Positions 27,897 through 39,648 are shown, numbered from the stretch's first letter. The stretch: DNA of 64,000 nt from Clostridia bacterium (GCA_012840485.1 DULG01000047.1:1-64000); one strand, 5' to 3'. Numbers and translations are program-made. Notes: generated by a model from the sequence alone, not told the origin.

Positions 27897-29195
27897 CTAT
27901 TTTCTTCCTATTAATTCTTTTGCCCTTTCCTCTACAGTATACATCACTTTCTCTACATCTACAGTTTTTATCTCTCTCTTTTCCATAATTATTTTGCCAT
28001 TTATTATTACTGTATCCATATCTGAAGCTTGAACAGAATATGCTAAAGCAGAAATCGGGTCATGATGAGGATATAAGTGGGGCTTATCTATATCAATAAG
28101 GATTATATCTGCCTTTTTGCCAACTTCAATAGAACCTATCTCTTTATCCCACAACAGTGCCTTAGCTCCATTAATTGTAGCCATTTTTAAAGCTTCCAAA
28201 GCTGGCACAGAAAGCGCATCATAATTTAACGCTTTATTAACAGTTGCAGCAAAGTGAATCTCTTCAAATATGTTTAAGTTATTGTTACTGGCAGGACCAT
28301 CTGTCCCCAAAGCTACAATTATTCCTTGTTTTAACATTTTATCTACAGGAGCAAAGCCACTAGCTAATTTAGCATTGCTAGTAGGGTTGTAAACAGGCGA
28401 TACTTTCATTTCTTTTAATATTTCTATATCTTCATCGCTTACATGAACACAGTGGGCTGCTACAGTTGGAACATTAAAAACTCCTATGTCTTTTAAATGT
28501 TTCACAGGAGATTTCCCATATTTTTCAAAGCTTTCTTCTACCTCTTTTTTTGTTTCAGATACATGTATGTGAAGACCAGTATTTAGCTCTTTTGCCAGTT
28601 CTACAATTTCTTTTAAATAAGAAGGACCACAAGTATAGGGTGCATGAGGTCCGACCATTACTTTAATTCTTCCCTCTGCTTTTCCATTCCAATTCTCATA
28701 AAGCTTTCGCGTATCTTTCAATTTTTCTTTGTTTCTCTCTGGGTCTTCCTCTTCTATAATCCCCCTTGTGAGTACCCCTCTCAACCCTATTTCTTCTGCT
28801 GCTCTTGCTACCTCATCCATAAAAAAGTACATATCACAAAAAGCAGTAGTCCCAGAGTAAATCATCTCTATCATGCTAAGTAAAGAACCCCAGTAGACAT
28901 CTTCTGCTGTAAGCTTTGCTTCTAATGGCCATATGTATTTTGTTAGCCAATCAAACAAAGGCACATCATTTGCATAATTCCTAAACAAAGACATTCCCAA
29001 ATGAGTATGAGCATTTATAAGGCCTGGCATTGCAATTTTTTTAGCTCCATCCACTACTCTATCAAGTTTTATATCTGGCTTAATTTCTCCTATTTGCGTT
29101 ATGGTATCATTTTCAATATATATATTTGTATTTTCTAAAATAGGCTGGCCTTCTTTCATAGATAGCAAAGTCACGTTTTTTATAAGAAGATTCAT
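27897..29195 (-). CDS. mtaD: 5-methylthioadenosine/S-adenosylhomocysteine deaminase (amidohydrolase)
   Basis: [29 protein letters not shown]...[10 protein letters not shown]...[12 protein letters not shown]; start at MNLLIKNV with AGGAGGTG RBS, not the listed 29285 start. Confidence 0.92.
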   Translation of the reverse strand: MNLLIKNVTLLSMKEGQPILENTNIYIENDTITQIGEIKPDIKLDRVVDGAKKIAMPGLINAHTHLGMSLFRNYANDVPLFDWLTKYIWPLEAKLTAEDVYWGSLLSMIEMIYSGTTAFCDMYFFMDEVARAAEEIGLRGVLTRGIIEEEDPERNKEKLKDTRKLYENWNGKAEGRIKVMVGPHAPYTCGPSYLKEIVELAKELNTGLHIHVSETKKEVEESFEKYGKSPVKHLKDIGVFNVPTVAAHCVHVSDEDIEILKEMKVSPVYNPTSNAKLASGFAPVDKMLKQGIIVALGTDGPASNNNLNIFEEIHFAATVNKALNYDALSVPALEALKMATINGAKALLWDKEIGSIEVGKKADIILIDIDKPHLYPHHDPISALAYSVQASDMDTVIINGKIIMEKREIKTVDVEKVMYTVEERAKELIGRK

Positions 29196-29220
29196 TACAG
29201 CACCTCCTAAAATATATTTA

Positions 29221-29246
29221 AAAAGGGGAAAAATCCCCTTTTTAAA
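29221..29246 (-). terminator. Terminator at the ileS / mtaD junction
   Basis: AAAAAGGGGATTTTTCCCCTTTTT hairpin. Confidence 0.8.
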
Positions 29247-32061
29247 CTTGTGTTTGCTGCTCAATGTGGGAAGCACATCTTGCACAAATAGTTGGATGTT
29301 CTTTTATAGTTCCTACTGTTTCACTGTACATCCAGCAGCGTTCACATTTTTCACCTGGTGCATGAGTTACAAGGACTTTCAACTTATAATCTTCACTTTC
29401 ATATACATTTTGAGGAACGGACTCTTCTGGCTGATGCAGCACAACTTTTGAAACTATGAATACATATTCTAGGTCATTAAATTCTTTGAAGAAATCATAA
29501 AGCTCCCTAGAAGGATAAATATCCACTTGTGCCTCTAAAGAGTGACCTATCTTTTTGTCAGTTCTGGCTATTTCAAGAGCCTTAGAAACATCTTTTCTTA
29601 TGTCAAAAAGTTTTTCCCATTTTTCTATTATATAAGGATTGTTGTATTTTTCTTCAACTTGAGGCCAATCAGCTAACTGTACACTCTCAAAATTGTTTTG
29701 GTTGTCATGCTTCATATATGACCATATTTCTTCTGAAGTAAATGTAAGCACTGGTGCTATCAACCTTACAAGAGTGTCTAAAATAATGTAAAGTGTCGTT
29801 TGAGCTGCTCTTCTCTCTTTAGAAGCAGCAGGATAAGTGTACAATCTGTCTTTTAAAATGTCCAGGTAAAGGCTACTCATATCTACTACACAGAAGGTAT
29901 GAACCAGATGGAGAAAATCGTAATACTCATATTTATCAAAAGCCTCTGTAAGCTCTTTAACTACTCTGTTAAGCCTATATAAAGCCCATTTGTCTATTTC
30001 TAAAAGTTCTTTGTATGGGATCATATCCTTATCAGGATCGAAGTCATAAAGATTGCTCAATAAAAACTTACTAGTGTTGCGTATTTTTCTATAGGCTTCT
30101 GTCATTTGTTTTAAAATCTCTTGTGAAATTCTCATGTCTGAAGTAAAATCTGCTGATACAGTCCAAAGCCTCAAAATATCTGCTCCATATTCTTTAATTA
30201 CATCAGCTGGGTCAATACCATTTCCTAAAGACTTTGACATCTTTCTTCCTTCACCGTCAACCACAAAGCCGTGAGTCAATACATTTTTATAAGGTGCTTT
30301 TCCCCGTGTTGCAACAGATGTCAAAAGTGAAGACTGGAACCATCCTCTGTGCTGGTCCGAACCTTCTAAATAAAGTTCTGCAGGCCATTTTAAGTCAGGA
30401 TGAGTTTCCAAAACAGCTGCATGGCTAGAACCAGAGTCAAACCACACATCCATTATATCTGTCTCTTTCTTGAACTTCGTAGAACCACATTCGCAAGTAA
30501 TCCCCTTTGGCAATATCTCCTCAGCTGACATTTTAAACCATGCGTCTGAACCCTTTTGCCTAAAAAGTTCTTTCACCACATTTATTGTTTCATCATTTAT
30601 AAGAGGTTTGCCACAATTTTCACAGTAAAAGATAGGAATTGGTACCCCCCATACTCTCTGCCTTGAAATACACCAGTCTCTTCTATCTTTCACCATATTG
30701 GTTATGCGCTCTTCGCCCCATGCAGGATACCAATTAACTTCTTTAATAGCTTTTAGTGCCTCTTCTCTAAATCCCTCCACAGAAGCAAACCATTGTTCTG
30801 TAGCTCTGAAAATTATAGGGCTTTTGCATCTCCAACAGTGGGGATAAGAGTGAGTTATATGGCCTTCGGCTAACAAAGCATTAGCTTTTTTTAGATCTTC
30901 TTTTATGACCTTGTTTGCATCTTGATAGTAGAGACCAGCATATCCCGGCGCTTCCTCTGTAAAATAACCTTTGTCATCTACAGGATTTAAAACCTCAAGC
31001 CCATATTCTTGCCCTACCAAAAAGTCTTCTTCGCCATGACCTGGAGCTGTGTGAACACAACCAGTACCAGCTTCTAATGTTACGTGCTCACCTAAAATTA
31101 TTACAGAATCCCTATCATACAACGGATGAGTAGCTTTCATTCCTTCTAAATCTTTCCCTTTAAATACAGCAATTATTTCATAGTCTCCAAGATGAGCATC
31201 TTTTTTTACATTATCCAACATATCCTTTGCCATTATATAAATTTCATTCCCAAACTTTGCAAGAGCGTAGTCAAACTCCGGATTTAAAGCAATAGCAAGG
31301 TTAGCTGGAATAGTCCATGTCGTAGTTGTCCATATCACAAAATATATGTTATCTAAATCATCAACAATCCCTTTAAATTTTCTTAAATCATCTCTCACTC
31401 TAAATTTTACGTAGATAGAATCAGAAGTCTCATCAAAATATTCAATCTCTGCCTCCGCCAAAGCTGTCTCACAACTAGGGCACCAATACACCGGCTTTAA
31501 CCCTTTATATATATATCCTTTCTTTGCCATTTCACCAAATACTTCTATCTGTTTAGCTTCATACTCAGAGTTTAAAGTGAGATAAGGATTATGCCAATCT
31601 CCTCTTACTCCCAATCTTTTAAATTGTGCCTTTTGTTTTTCAATCTGTGAAAAAACAAAATCTCTACAGACTTTTCTAAATTCTATAGGACTTACTTCAT
31701 GCCTTTTTATATCCAAAGTTTTTATAGCCTGCTGCTCAATAGGAAGACCATGAGTATCCCATCCTGGCACAAAAGGTGCATCATATCCCTTCATCGTCTT
31801 GTATTTTACCACTATATCCTTTAATACCTTATTCATAGCAGTTCCAATGTGGATATCTCCATTGGCATAGGGAGGTCCATCGTGTAAAATATACTTTTCC
31901 TTACCCCTGTTTTTCTCCAAGGTTTTATGGTAAATATCTATCTCTTCCCATTTTTTTAGTATTTCTGGCTCTCTTGCTGGTAAATTGGCTTTCATTGGAA
32001 AATCCGTTCTTGGCAAATTAAGTGTTTTATTGTAATCCACTGTCACTACCTCCTCTTTCAA
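29242..32061 (-). CDS. ileS: Isoleucyl-tRNA synthetase
   Basis: [23 protein letters not shown] (HIGH) and [12 protein letters not shown] (KMSKS); C-terminal Cys4 zinc site. Confidence 0.98.
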   Translation of the reverse strand: MKEEVVTVDYNKTLNLPRTDFPMKANLPAREPEILKKWEEIDIYHKTLEKNRGKEKYILHDGPPYANGDIHIGTAMNKVLKDIVVKYKTMKGYDAPFVPGWDTHGLPIEQQAIKTLDIKRHEVSPIEFRKVCRDFVFSQIEKQKAQFKRLGVRGDWHNPYLTLNSEYEAKQIEVFGEMAKKGYIYKGLKPVYWCPSCETALAEAEIEYFDETSDSIYVKFRVRDDLRKFKGIVDDLDNIYFVIWTTTTWTIPANLAIALNPEFDYALAKFGNEIYIMAKDMLDNVKKDAHLGDYEIIAVFKGKDLEGMKATHPLYDRDSVIILGEHVTLEAGTGCVHTAPGHGEEDFLVGQEYGLEVLNPVDDKGYFTEEAPGYAGLYYQDANKVIKEDLKKANALLAEGHITHSYPHCWRCKSPIIFRATEQWFASVEGFREEALKAIKEVNWYPAWGEERITNMVKDRRDWCISRQRVWGVPIPIFYCENCGKPLINDETINVVKELFRQKGSDAWFKMSAEEILPKGITCECGSTKFKKETDIMDVWFDSGSSHAAVLETHPDLKWPAELYLEGSDQHRGWFQSSLLTSVATRGKAPYKNVLTHGFVVDGEGRKMSKSLGNGIDPADVIKEYGADILRLWTVSADFTSDMRISQEILKQMTEAYRKIRNTSKFLLSNLYDFDPDKDMIPYKELLEIDKWALYRLNRVVKELTEAFDKYEYYDFLHLVHTFCVVDMSSLYLDILKDRLYTYPAASKERRAAQTTLYIILDTLVRLIAPVLTFTSEEIWSYMKHDNQNNFESVQLADWPQVEEKYNNPYIIEKWEKLFDIRKDVSKALEIARTDKKIGHSLEAQVDIYPSRELYDFFKEFNDLEYVFIVSKVVLHQPEESVPQNVYESEDYKLKVLVTHAPGEKCERCWMYSETVGTIKEHPTICARCASHIEQQTQV

Positions 32062-32079
32062 AAATTATCTTTTAACTAA

Positions 32080-32316
32080 AAAGAAAACTTCTCGTCAGGG
32101 ACGAGAAGTTCGCGGTACCACCCTACTTATTAAGACAAAGCATAGCTTTGCCTTAATCCCTCATTTGAGATAACGGAAAGCCGGCTCAGCTTACTGTAGT
32201 TCAGCCTGCAGCTCCGAGGTGATTTCCAGTAGAAACGAACTTATTGGCTTGCACCTACCGCCAACTCTCTGAAAGCCGCTTCCACTTACTCTTCCCCATC
32301 ATAGCTTTTAACAATA
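32080..32316 (-). promoter_or_regulatory. T-box leader, Ile-specific, upstream of ileS
   Basis: GGGTGGTACCGCG motif (32111-32124), specifier GGAA-ATC-ACC (AUC = Ile, 32221-32223), terminator ACTTCTCGTC/GACGAGAAGT + T-rich tail. Confidence 0.97.
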
Positions 32317-32326
32317 TTTTTAGATG

Positions 32327-32355
32327 ATTATATAATATAACAATTGTTTAGTCAA
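32327..32355 (-). promoter_or_regulatory. Promoter of ileS
   Basis: TTGACT-N17-TATAAT. Confidence 0.9.
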
Positions 32356-32406
32356 GAGCATAAGAGGTTTTTGAAAAAATCAATAGTTTCTCAGCTTAAA
32401 CATTTC

Positions 32407-33048
32407 CTATTTATTCTGCAGCTTATACAATATTTTAAAACCCTTTTCTTCTAAAGTTTTTTCTATATCAACTGTATCCAAAGAATTTACTCCTATCACA
32501 ATATTACTCTTCCCCTTTTCTTCACGGTAAACTGCGAGACGGGTAATATTGGCACCAAACTCGGCAAAAATGCTCGCCAGCTTGAACAAAACACCTGGTT
32601 CATCTTTTACTTCAATGGTAAGGCGAGTACCGCGTTCACGAAAACCCAATAACTCTATAAATGCATCAAAAATATCACTTTCGGTTATGATTCCAACCAG
32701 TTTATCCCCCTCTACTACTGGCAAAAAACCCACTTTTTGATCCCGCATTAAAGTTGCCGCCTCTTCTAAAAGGGCATTTGGAGAAATGACAACGGGATTT
32801 TTAGTCATTATCTGGTAAATTTTTGTCTTGGAAAGTAAATAGGCAATCTCTCCCATGCTTAGGCTAGTTGCTTTGGAAGGCGAATATCTCTCAATGTCCT
32901 CTTTTGTAACTACACCTACCAGTTTACCATTTTTAATCACTGGTAGTCGTCTAAGACCATATTGCATCATGATTTCCTGTGCATCTGGAATAGTTTGATC
33001 AGGAAAAATGGTAACTAAATTTGTAGTCATCCTATCCTTAACAAACAT
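32407..33048 (-). CDS. CBS-pair plus ACT domain protein (AcuB-like)
   Basis: Two CBS repeats (MFVKDRMTTNLVTIFPDQTI; IYQIMTKNPVVISPNALL) and C-terminal ACT (TRLTIEVKDEPGVLFKLASIFAEFGANI). Confidence 0.92.
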   Translation of the reverse strand: MFVKDRMTTNLVTIFPDQTIPDAQEIMMQYGLRRLPVIKNGKLVGVVTKEDIERYSPSKATSLSMGEIAYLLSKTKIYQIMTKNPVVISPNALLEEAATLMRDQKVGFLPVVEGDKLVGIITESDIFDAFIELLGFRERGTRLTIEVKDEPGVLFKLASIFAEFGANITRLAVYREEKGKSNIVIGVNSLDTVDIEKTLEEKGFKILYKLQNK

Positions 33049-33052
33049 AATA

Positions 33053-33766
33053 CTACCCCCCTAAATACGCTTTTTTGATATCTTCACTTTTCATCAATTC
33101 CTCACTGCTTCCAGACAAAACTATGCTACCTATTTCTAAAATGTAGGCACGATGTGCAATTTGCAATGCCATATTTGCATTTTGTTCCACTAAAAGAACT
33201 GTTGTTCCGGCTTTGTTTACATCTCTTATTATATTAAAAATTTCTTGAACTAATAAGGGTGCAAGCCCCATAGAAGGTTCATCAAGCAAAAGAATTTTAG
33301 GTCTGCTCATCAATGCACGACCTATAGCCAGCATCTGCTGCTCTCCACCCGATAAAGTCCCTGCCATCTGTTTTCGTCGGTCTGAGAGAATTGGGAAAAG
33401 ATCAAATACCATATTTAAATCTTTTGCAATCGCTGCTTTGTCTTTTCGAAGATATGCCCCTAGTTCAAGATTTTCCAATACTGTCATAGTGGAAAAAACA
33501 CGACGTCCTTCTGGCACATGGGAAATACCCATTTTAACCCTTTGCTGAACAGATGTATAAGTTATATTTATACCGTCTAATATGATATCACCACTACTGG
33601 GTTTTTTTAAGCCTGAAAGGGTACGCAATGTTGTAGTTTTCCCTGCACCATTAGCACCTATTAAAGTAACAATTTCTCCATCATTGACAGTTAGAGAAAC
33701 ACCTTTTATAGCATGTATTACTCCAAAATACACATGTAAATCTTTTATCTCAAGCATTATTAACAT
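33053..33766 (-). CDS. livF: Branched-chain amino acid ABC transporter ATPase
   Basis: GANGAGKTTTLRTLSG...MLAIGRALMSRPKILLLDEPSMGLAP. Confidence 0.95.
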   Translation of the reverse strand: MLIMLEIKDLHVYFGVIHAIKGVSLTVNDGEIVTLIGANGAGKTTTLRTLSGLKKPSSGDIILDGINITYTSVQQRVKMGISHVPEGRRVFSTMTVLENLELGAYLRKDKAAIAKDLNMVFDLFPILSDRRKQMAGTLSGGEQQMLAIGRALMSRPKILLLDEPSMGLAPLLVQEIFNIIRDVNKAGTTVLLVEQNANMALQIAHRAYILEIGSIVLSGSSEELMKSEDIKKAYLGG

Positions 33767-34544
33767 CCTCTCCTAAATATGCCTCTATTACCCTTTTATT
33801 TGTTTTAATCTCATCTGGAGTACCTTCAGCAATCAATGTCCCATAGTCAAGTACATAAATGCGTTCGCAAATCTTCATAACTACAGACATATCATGCTCA
33901 ATTAATAAAATAGTTAAGTTGAATTCTTCTCTAATCCATTTTATAAGTTCAGTTAGCTGAGCAGTCTCTGCAGGATTCATTCCCGCAGCTGGCTCATCTA
34001 AAAGCAACAAGCTGGGATTAGTTGCTAATGCACGCGCAATCTCTAAGCGTCGCTGTTCACCGTATGGAAGATTTCTTGCATATTCATCTTTTTTATGATC
34101 TAATTTAAAAATCTTAAGTAATTCCATACTTTCCGCATTAATTCGTTGCTCTTCCCTATAATAGGATGTCAAATGCAGAAAACTAGATAACAACCCATAA
34201 TTTACATTCTTATGCATAGCAATAAGTATGTTATCAAGTACAGTTAAATCTTTAAACAAACGTATATTCTGAAAAGTCCTAGCAACACCAGCTTCAGAAA
34301 TTTCATGTGGCTTTAGCCTGTGTAAAGCTCTTTCATCACCATCTTTATATAGGATAATACTGCCGCTGGTAGGCGTATAAATGCCTGTTAAAAGATTAAA
34401 TACAGTAGTTTTCCCCGCACCATTTGGTCCAATTAAACCAACTAATTCCCCGCGTTTTATTTCCATATTTACATTTAGAACAGCTGTTAAACCACCAAAT
34501 GATTTAGTTAACTTTTTTACACTTAATAATACTGACATATTCAC
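33750..34544 (-). CDS. livG: Branched-chain amino acid ABC transporter ATPase
   Basis: GPNGAGKTTVFNLLTGIY...LLLDEPAAGMNPAE. Confidence 0.95.
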   Translation of the reverse strand: MNMSVLLSVKKLTKSFGGLTAVLNVNMEIKRGELVGLIGPNGAGKTTVFNLLTGIYTPTSGSIILYKDGDERALHRLKPHEISEAGVARTFQNIRLFKDLTVLDNILIAMHKNVNYGLLSSFLHLTSYYREEQRINAESMELLKIFKLDHKKDEYARNLPYGEQRRLEIARALATNPSLLLLDEPAAGMNPAETAQLTELIKWIREEFNLTILLIEHDMSVVMKICERIYVLDYGTLIAEGTPDEIKTNKRVIEAYLGEDVNNA

Positions 34545-35509
34545 TTTCTCCCCCTTTCAAATACAAAAAACTTACCCAACTTATTAAAGGTAGAAAGTGA
34601 AATTTCTTTTGAACCTAACAATCCTTGAGGGCGAAATATCATTATTATAATTAAAATCAGGCCATACAAAACCATGCGAATTTCCGGAAAAGACTGAAAA
34701 TACGTAGAAACAAGCGCTAATAAAATAGCAGCCAAAATTGAACCCGAAATACTGCCTAATCCTCCTAAAACTACTATAACCAAAATATCAATTGATTTTA
34801 AAAACCCGAATAAATTAGGCTTTATAAAGTAAAAATATGAAGCGTATAAAGCTCCCGCTATGCCTGCTGAAAAAGCTCCAATAACAAAAGCCAAAACTTT
34901 ATATTTTGTAGTATTAATTCCCATAGCTTCAGCCGCAATTTCGTCTTCACGTATAGCAATACATGCCCTTCCATGGGATGATTTCAAAAAATTATTAATT
35001 AATAAAACAATGCCTGTAGTAAAAACAAACAACCACGGCCAGTTAACAAACCTTGGAATACCACTTAATCCAGCCGCACCATTGGTGACCTCTAAATTAA
35101 GAAATATAACACGAATAATTTCAGCCATTCCAAGTGTTGCAATAGCGAGATAATCCCCCCGTAGGCGTAATGTAGGTAAACCAACCAGAAATCCAACAAT
35201 TGCTGCTGCGATAGCACCCAAAAAAGTCCCCAATATAAAACTTGTAAATGTCGGTATTTTTATCGTCATAATAGCTGCTACATAAGCACCAATTGCCATA
35301 AAACCTGCATGTCCCAAAGAAAATTGTCCAGTAAACCCTGTAATCAGATTAAGACTAACAGCTAAAATAATATTTATACATATCGTTGCCAGTGTTGCTT
35401 GAAGATAATCATTTATAATATTTGTAGAAATAAGAATTTGGACAATAACAAAGGTAAGTAGTAGAAAAATAATTTTTTTCCCAAACCGAGAATCAAGTAT
35501 TTTCCCCAT
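34541..35509 (-). CDS. livM: Branched-chain amino acid ABC transporter permease
   Basis: LNLITGFTGQFSLGHAGFMAIGAYVAA. Confidence 0.95.
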   Translation of the reverse strand: MGKILDSRFGKKIIFLLLTFVIVQILISTNIINDYLQATLATICINIILAVSLNLITGFTGQFSLGHAGFMAIGAYVAAIMTIKIPTFTSFILGTFLGAIAAAIVGFLVGLPTLRLRGDYLAIATLGMAEIIRVIFLNLEVTNGAAGLSGIPRFVNWPWLFVFTTGIVLLINNFLKSSHGRACIAIREDEIAAEAMGINTTKYKVLAFVIGAFSAGIAGALYASYFYFIKPNLFGFLKSIDILVIVVLGGLGSISGSILAAILLALVSTYFQSFPEIRMVLYGLILIIIMIFRPQGLLGSKEISLSTFNKLGKFFVFERGRK

Positions 35510-35512
35510 TAT

Positions 35513-36397
35513 TTACACCTTCTCTCCAGTATTTCTGCCAAGTAACCCTGCAGGTTTAATAATTAATATTAAGATTAAAATGGCAAATACTACAGCATCC
35601 CTATACAGCGAATAACCATATCCAGAAACAAAAACTTCTATAATACCTATAAGATAACCACCAATCATTGCTCCTGGAATAATACCAATACCACCTAAAA
35701 CCGCAGCAACAAAAGCCTTTAACCCAGGCAGAATACCCATCAAAGGATTTATAGAATTATAATACATACCAACCAAAATACCGGCAGCACCAGCTAATGC
35801 AGAACCTATTGCAAAGGTAAAAGAAATAGTAGTATCTACATTAATACCCATTAATTCTGCAGCATCCCTGTCAAGTGAAACTGCCCGCATTGCCTTACCG
35901 ATCTTTGTTTTCTTAACAATAAATTGTAGTAAAATCATTAAAATAACAGTAATGATTAAAATAAGAATTTGCTGCATAGAAATAATTACGTCACCTATTT
36001 GAAAAGTCCGTGTCAAAATACCCGTCATAGGAGGATAAGTCCTTACATTTGCTGTCACAAAAAACATAGTACCATATTCTAATAAGAGAGAAACACCAAT
36101 AGCAGTAATGAGGGCTGCAATTCTTGTTGTATTCCTTAATGGCTTATAAGCAATTTTCTCAATCGCGACACCCAAAACAGTACAAATAATCATAGCTACG
36201 AATAGAGAAGGTAAAAATCCAAGTTTAAGCTTTGTCATACAAAAATATCCAACGTAAGCACCTATCATATATACGTCGCCGTGTGCAAAATTAATTAATT
36301 TAATAATACCATATACCATCGTATAACCTAAAGCAATCAGCGCATATATACTACCCAGTGATATACCATTAATAATCTGTTGTAGCAGCTGTTTCAC
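35513..36397 (-). CDS. livH: Branched-chain amino acid ABC transporter permease
   Basis: NGISLGSIYALIALGYTMVYGIIKLINFAHGDVYMIGAY. Confidence 0.96.
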   Translation of the reverse strand: MKQLLQQIINGISLGSIYALIALGYTMVYGIIKLINFAHGDVYMIGAYVGYFCMTKLKLGFLPSLFVAMIICTVLGVAIEKIAYKPLRNTTRIAALITAIGVSLLLEYGTMFFVTANVRTYPPMTGILTRTFQIGDVIISMQQILILIITVILMILLQFIVKKTKIGKAMRAVSLDRDAAELMGINVDTTISFTFAIGSALAGAAGILVGMYYNSINPLMGILPGLKAFVAAVLGGIGIIPGAMIGGYLIGIIEVFVSGYGYSLYRDAVVFAILILILIIKPAGLLGRNTGEKV

Positions 36398-36531
36398 TCT
36401 TTCTCCCTTCTTCCTAATTTATTTTATTACAATATTAACTTCCAAATATTCTTTCAAAAGAAGTGAGGACATAATTAATGCCCCCACTTATATGTTCATA
36501 AAAAATACATGTATTTACACTTATTATTAAA

Positions 36532-37692
36532 TCATCTGCTAACTTTAATAGCAGAATGCTGTACCCCATTTTTTAATTCAATAACAATTATATCTTTTAC
36601 AGGGTTATGGTTCTTATCTATACTGAAAGTTCCAGTAACACCTTTAAAATCAGTAGTCGACTCTAATGCCTTCTTTACAGATTCTCCATCTATTTTTTCA
36701 GCCCTACTTATAGCATTAGCAACAAATTTCGCTAAATCATACCCTAATGCATTGAATGCATCAGGTTCTTTATTGTACTTTGCCTTAAAGTCTTTAATAA
36801 ACTGCACAACCACAGGGCTCTTGTCAAGTGACGAATAATGATTTGAAAAATACACATTATTAAGAGCATTTGCCCCAGCTAGCTCAAGTAAAACGGGAGA
36901 ATCAAAACCATCAGCCCCTAAAATTGGTACATTAATTCCCTGTCCACGAGCTTGCTTAATAATAAGTCCAGCTTCATTATAATAACCAGGAATAAATATA
37001 ACATCGAAATCTTTATTTTTAATACTTGTCAATATAGCATTAAAATCAGTATCATTTTTTACATAAGCTTCTCGAGCAACAATAGTACCGCCACCTTCTT
37101 GGAAGGTTTTTGCAAAGTTTTCCGCAAGTCCTTTAGAATAATCACTTGAACTATCCATAATTATAACAGCCTTTTTCTTAGAAAGATGATTAAGTGCAAA
37201 CTTTGCCATTGCAGTACCCTGGTATGAATCATTAAAACAAATACGAAAAGCATACTCTTTTACACCGTTTTTATCAACTGTCACATCATCTGCAGTGGCC
37301 GATCCAGATATAACTGGTATTTTATTCTGTATTGCAACTGGAATTGTTGCCTTAAAAGCACCTGAGGTAGCAGGTCCCAAAACAGCAACAACTTTATCTT
37401 TTGTCATTAATTTGCTAGCTAAAGTTGTTGCTTCAGATGGCTCAGATTTATTATCATATTTTATAAGTACGATTTGTTTTCCATTTATACCCCCTGCCTT
37501 ATTAATTTGTTCAACAGCCAATTCTATACCTTCTACAGAGCTTTGACCATATGTTGCAACATCCCCCGATAATTCATAATTAACACCTATTTTAATTACA
37601 TCATTATTTTTTGACGTTGTTTGAGAACAACTAGCAAAAATTAATACAACAAAAATTAATGCAAATATAATACTGTACTTTTTTATGTTCAT
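36532..37692 (-). CDS. Branched-chain amino acid ABC transporter substrate-binding lipoprotein
   Basis: Lipobox FASCSQ, DVIKIGVNYELSGDVATYGQSSVEGIELAVEQINKAGG. Confidence 0.95.
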   Translation of the reverse strand: MNIKKYSIIFALIFVVLIFASCSQTTSKNNDVIKIGVNYELSGDVATYGQSSVEGIELAVEQINKAGGINGKQIVLIKYDNKSEPSEATTLASKLMTKDKVVAVLGPATSGAFKATIPVAIQNKIPVISGSATADDVTVDKNGVKEYAFRICFNDSYQGTAMAKFALNHLSKKKAVIIMDSSSDYSKGLAENFAKTFQEGGGTIVAREAYVKNDTDFNAILTSIKNKDFDVIFIPGYYNEAGLIIKQARGQGINVPILGADGFDSPVLLELAGANALNNVYFSNHYSSLDKSPVVVQFIKDFKAKYNKEPDAFNALGYDLAKFVANAISRAEKIDGESVKKALESTTDFKGVTGTFSIDKNHNPVKDIIVIELKNGVQHSAIKVSR

Positions 37693-37735
37693 ATATACCC
37701 ACCCCTTTACACTTTTTATTTTATTATATAATAAT

Positions 37736-37764
37736 ACTATAATTAATATTTATCACTGTGTCAA
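37736..37764 (-). promoter_or_regulatory. Promoter of the liv operon
   Basis: TTGACA-N17-TATAGT upstream of the binding-protein gene. Confidence 0.8.
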
Positions 37765-37850
37765 TATGCAGTAATATCAAAATAAATAATCATAATTAAA
37801 AAAATAAAGGACTCCTAAGAGCCCAAATAAATTATAAAATACTAACCCTA

Positions 37851-38096
37851 TTAAGCAGTAAGTGCAGACTTAACTTTTACTCCTTGAAGGCTTCCAAGTT
37901 TACCTGTCATAGCTCCTATCTCATCAGTAGTACCATCTACAATTAAAGCGATAACAGAAACTCCCCTCTCTTTATAAGGAATACCCATCCTACCTACAAT
38001 GATATGACCATACTCACTCAATATGTGATTTACTTTTTCTGCCACATTTTCTCTATTTTGAATCAATATTCCAACAACCCCTAATCTATTCTGCAT
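37851..38096 (-). CDS. TM1266-family putative iron-only hydrogenase system regulator
   Basis: [78 protein letters not shown]; start internal to the listed ORF. Confidence 0.85.
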   Translation of the reverse strand: MQNRLGVVGILIQNRENVAEKVNHILSEYGHIIVGRMGIPYKERGVSVIALIVDGTTDEIGAMTGKLGSLQGVKVKSALTA

Positions 38097-38571
38097 CCTT
38101 TTCCTCTTCTCCTTCCGGAAGCAGTTCCCTATCATCTATTGAAAGAATAGATTCTAGTTGAGCTTCTAAAAGAGCTTTAAATTTCGCTTTAAAAATATTT
38201 AATTGTTTCCTATACCTTTCTAATTCAATCCTTATTCTAACTACTTCTTGATTAGCCTGTTCTAATATCTTCTCAGCATTTTGTTGTGCATTTTGTACTA
38301 TAAGCTGAGCTTCTTTTTCTGCATTTCTTTTTAATTCTTCTGCAGTATTTTGGGCAACAATCAAAGTATTGTTTAAAGTGGTTTCCATACTTATGTAACT
38401 TTGTAGTTTTTCATTCATTATATTAATCCTATCTTTTAGCTCTGCATTTTCCTTGTACAACATCTCATAATCTTCCATAACCTTATCTAGAAATTCGTCC
38501 ACTTCTTCCTCATTGTAACCCCTAAAAGATCGTTTAAACTCTTTATTGTGGATATCCATGGGTGTCAACAT
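38086..38571 (-). CDS. divIVA: DivIVA domain protein
   Basis: [36 protein letters not shown]. Confidence 0.93.
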   Translation of the reverse strand: MLTPMDIHNKEFKRSFRGYNEEEVDEFLDKVMEDYEMLYKENAELKDRINIMNEKLQSYISMETTLNNTLIVAQNTAEELKRNAEKEAQLIVQNAQQNAEKILEQANQEVVRIRIELERYRKQLNIFKAKFKALLEAQLESILSIDDRELLPEGEEEKDAE

Positions 38572-38600
38572 TAAAAATCCCTCCCTCTTCTTTAGTAATT

Positions 38601-39344
38601 TTACAAATACCTTAAAATATGTACAGAAATCCGCCCCTTTTTTGTCTTTCCTCTTATTTCCTCCAATTTAATTCTTCCAAATCCCCTTAAGGAAATGATA
38701 TCTCCTTCTTTTATTTCTGCAGAAGGATTTTCTACATATTCCCAATTTATTTGGGCAACCACCGATTTTATCAGTTCTGAAGCTTTAGTCCGTGAAATGC
38801 CAAAACCTGCAGCTGTTATGCTGTCAACACGCAAGGATGCTACGGTCGAAAAAACATCCTTATACTTTATCTCTGGTGCCATCACATCCTTTAAGCTAAT
38901 TGAATTAACTTCTACTTCCCTTTTCCCAACCTTAAACAGATTCGTCAAAACGTAATTTTCAACATCCTTGTGCAGCAATATATCGCATTTATGCTCTTTT
39001 ACAATTATATCACCTATTTTCTGCCTTTTTATTCCCAAGCCTAAAAGCGAACCTAATACATCTCGGTGGGATAATTGTGAAAAATCCTCCTCAATCCTCA
39101 ATGCAGAAATAGGAATATCTTCTGGAACTAAAAAATCATGATAGACAATTGCTATTTTCCTCTCAGCTAAAGGATATCCCCCATCTAAAATATAGCTTAT
39201 ATCCTGCTGTTTGCATTTTAATATTACTTTTTCAAAAATCTTTTGCTCAGCAAGGCTTAAAAAGTCTGTGTATTTTACTCTTTTAAATTTTAAAACGTTG
39301 TTAATTATATCCTCAAATCTCGATAAAATGTATTGGTCCTTCAT
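38601..39344 (-). CDS. ylmH: YlmH-type S4 RNA-binding protein
   Basis: [35 protein letters not shown]4 domain; ylm gene order. Confidence 0.92.
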   Translation of the reverse strand: MKDQYILSRFEDIINNVLKFKRVKYTDFLSLAEQKIFEKVILKCKQQDISYILDGGYPLAERKIAIVYHDFLVPEDIPISALRIEEDFSQLSHRDVLGSLLGLGIKRQKIGDIIVKEHKCDILLHKDVENYVLTNLFKVGKREVEVNSISLKDVMAPEIKYKDVFSTVASLRVDSITAAGFGISRTKASELIKSVVAQINWEYVENPSAEIKEGDIISLRGFGRIKLEEIRGKTKKGRISVHILRYL

Positions 39345-39345
39345 C

Positions 39346-39648
39346 TTACAACCTCATCAACCATAATACTAGCTCAAAAACTAAAGGACGCATTATATAT
39401 TGAATTACTAGAATTGCAAAAACCGGTGAAAAATCTATCATTAAATTGCGGCCAATAGAAGACCTAAATTGAAGTCTTCTAAAAGGTTCCAGCAGTGGCT
39501 CAGTTGTAACTATAACAAAACGGGAAATTGGATTGGACATATTCTCCATTCGCAGCAAAGACAAAATAACTCTCACCAATATAAGCCATGTTATAACTTC
39601 AAAAAAATAATCTAATGCCTTTATGATTACTATTAAATTACCCGACAA
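39346..39648 (-). CDS. YggT/YlmG family membrane protein
   Basis: VITWLILVRVILSLLRMENMSNPISRFVIVTTEPLLEPFRR. Confidence 0.92.
   Translation of the reverse strand: MSGNLIVIIKALDYFFEVITWLILVRVILSLLRMENMSNPISRFVIVTTEPLLEPFRRLQFRSSIGRNLMIDFSPVFAILVIQYIMRPLVFELVLWLMRL

Noticed and set aside
29242-29285. Listed N-terminal extension of mtaD ([30 protein letters not shown])
   Set aside because: It translates the ileS 3' end and its terminator; the MNLLIKNV start has a good RBS
36398-36531. Hairpin between the liv binding-protein gene and livH as a novel element
   Set aside because: Typical intercistronic stem-loop that tunes the ratio of binding protein to permease in ABC operons
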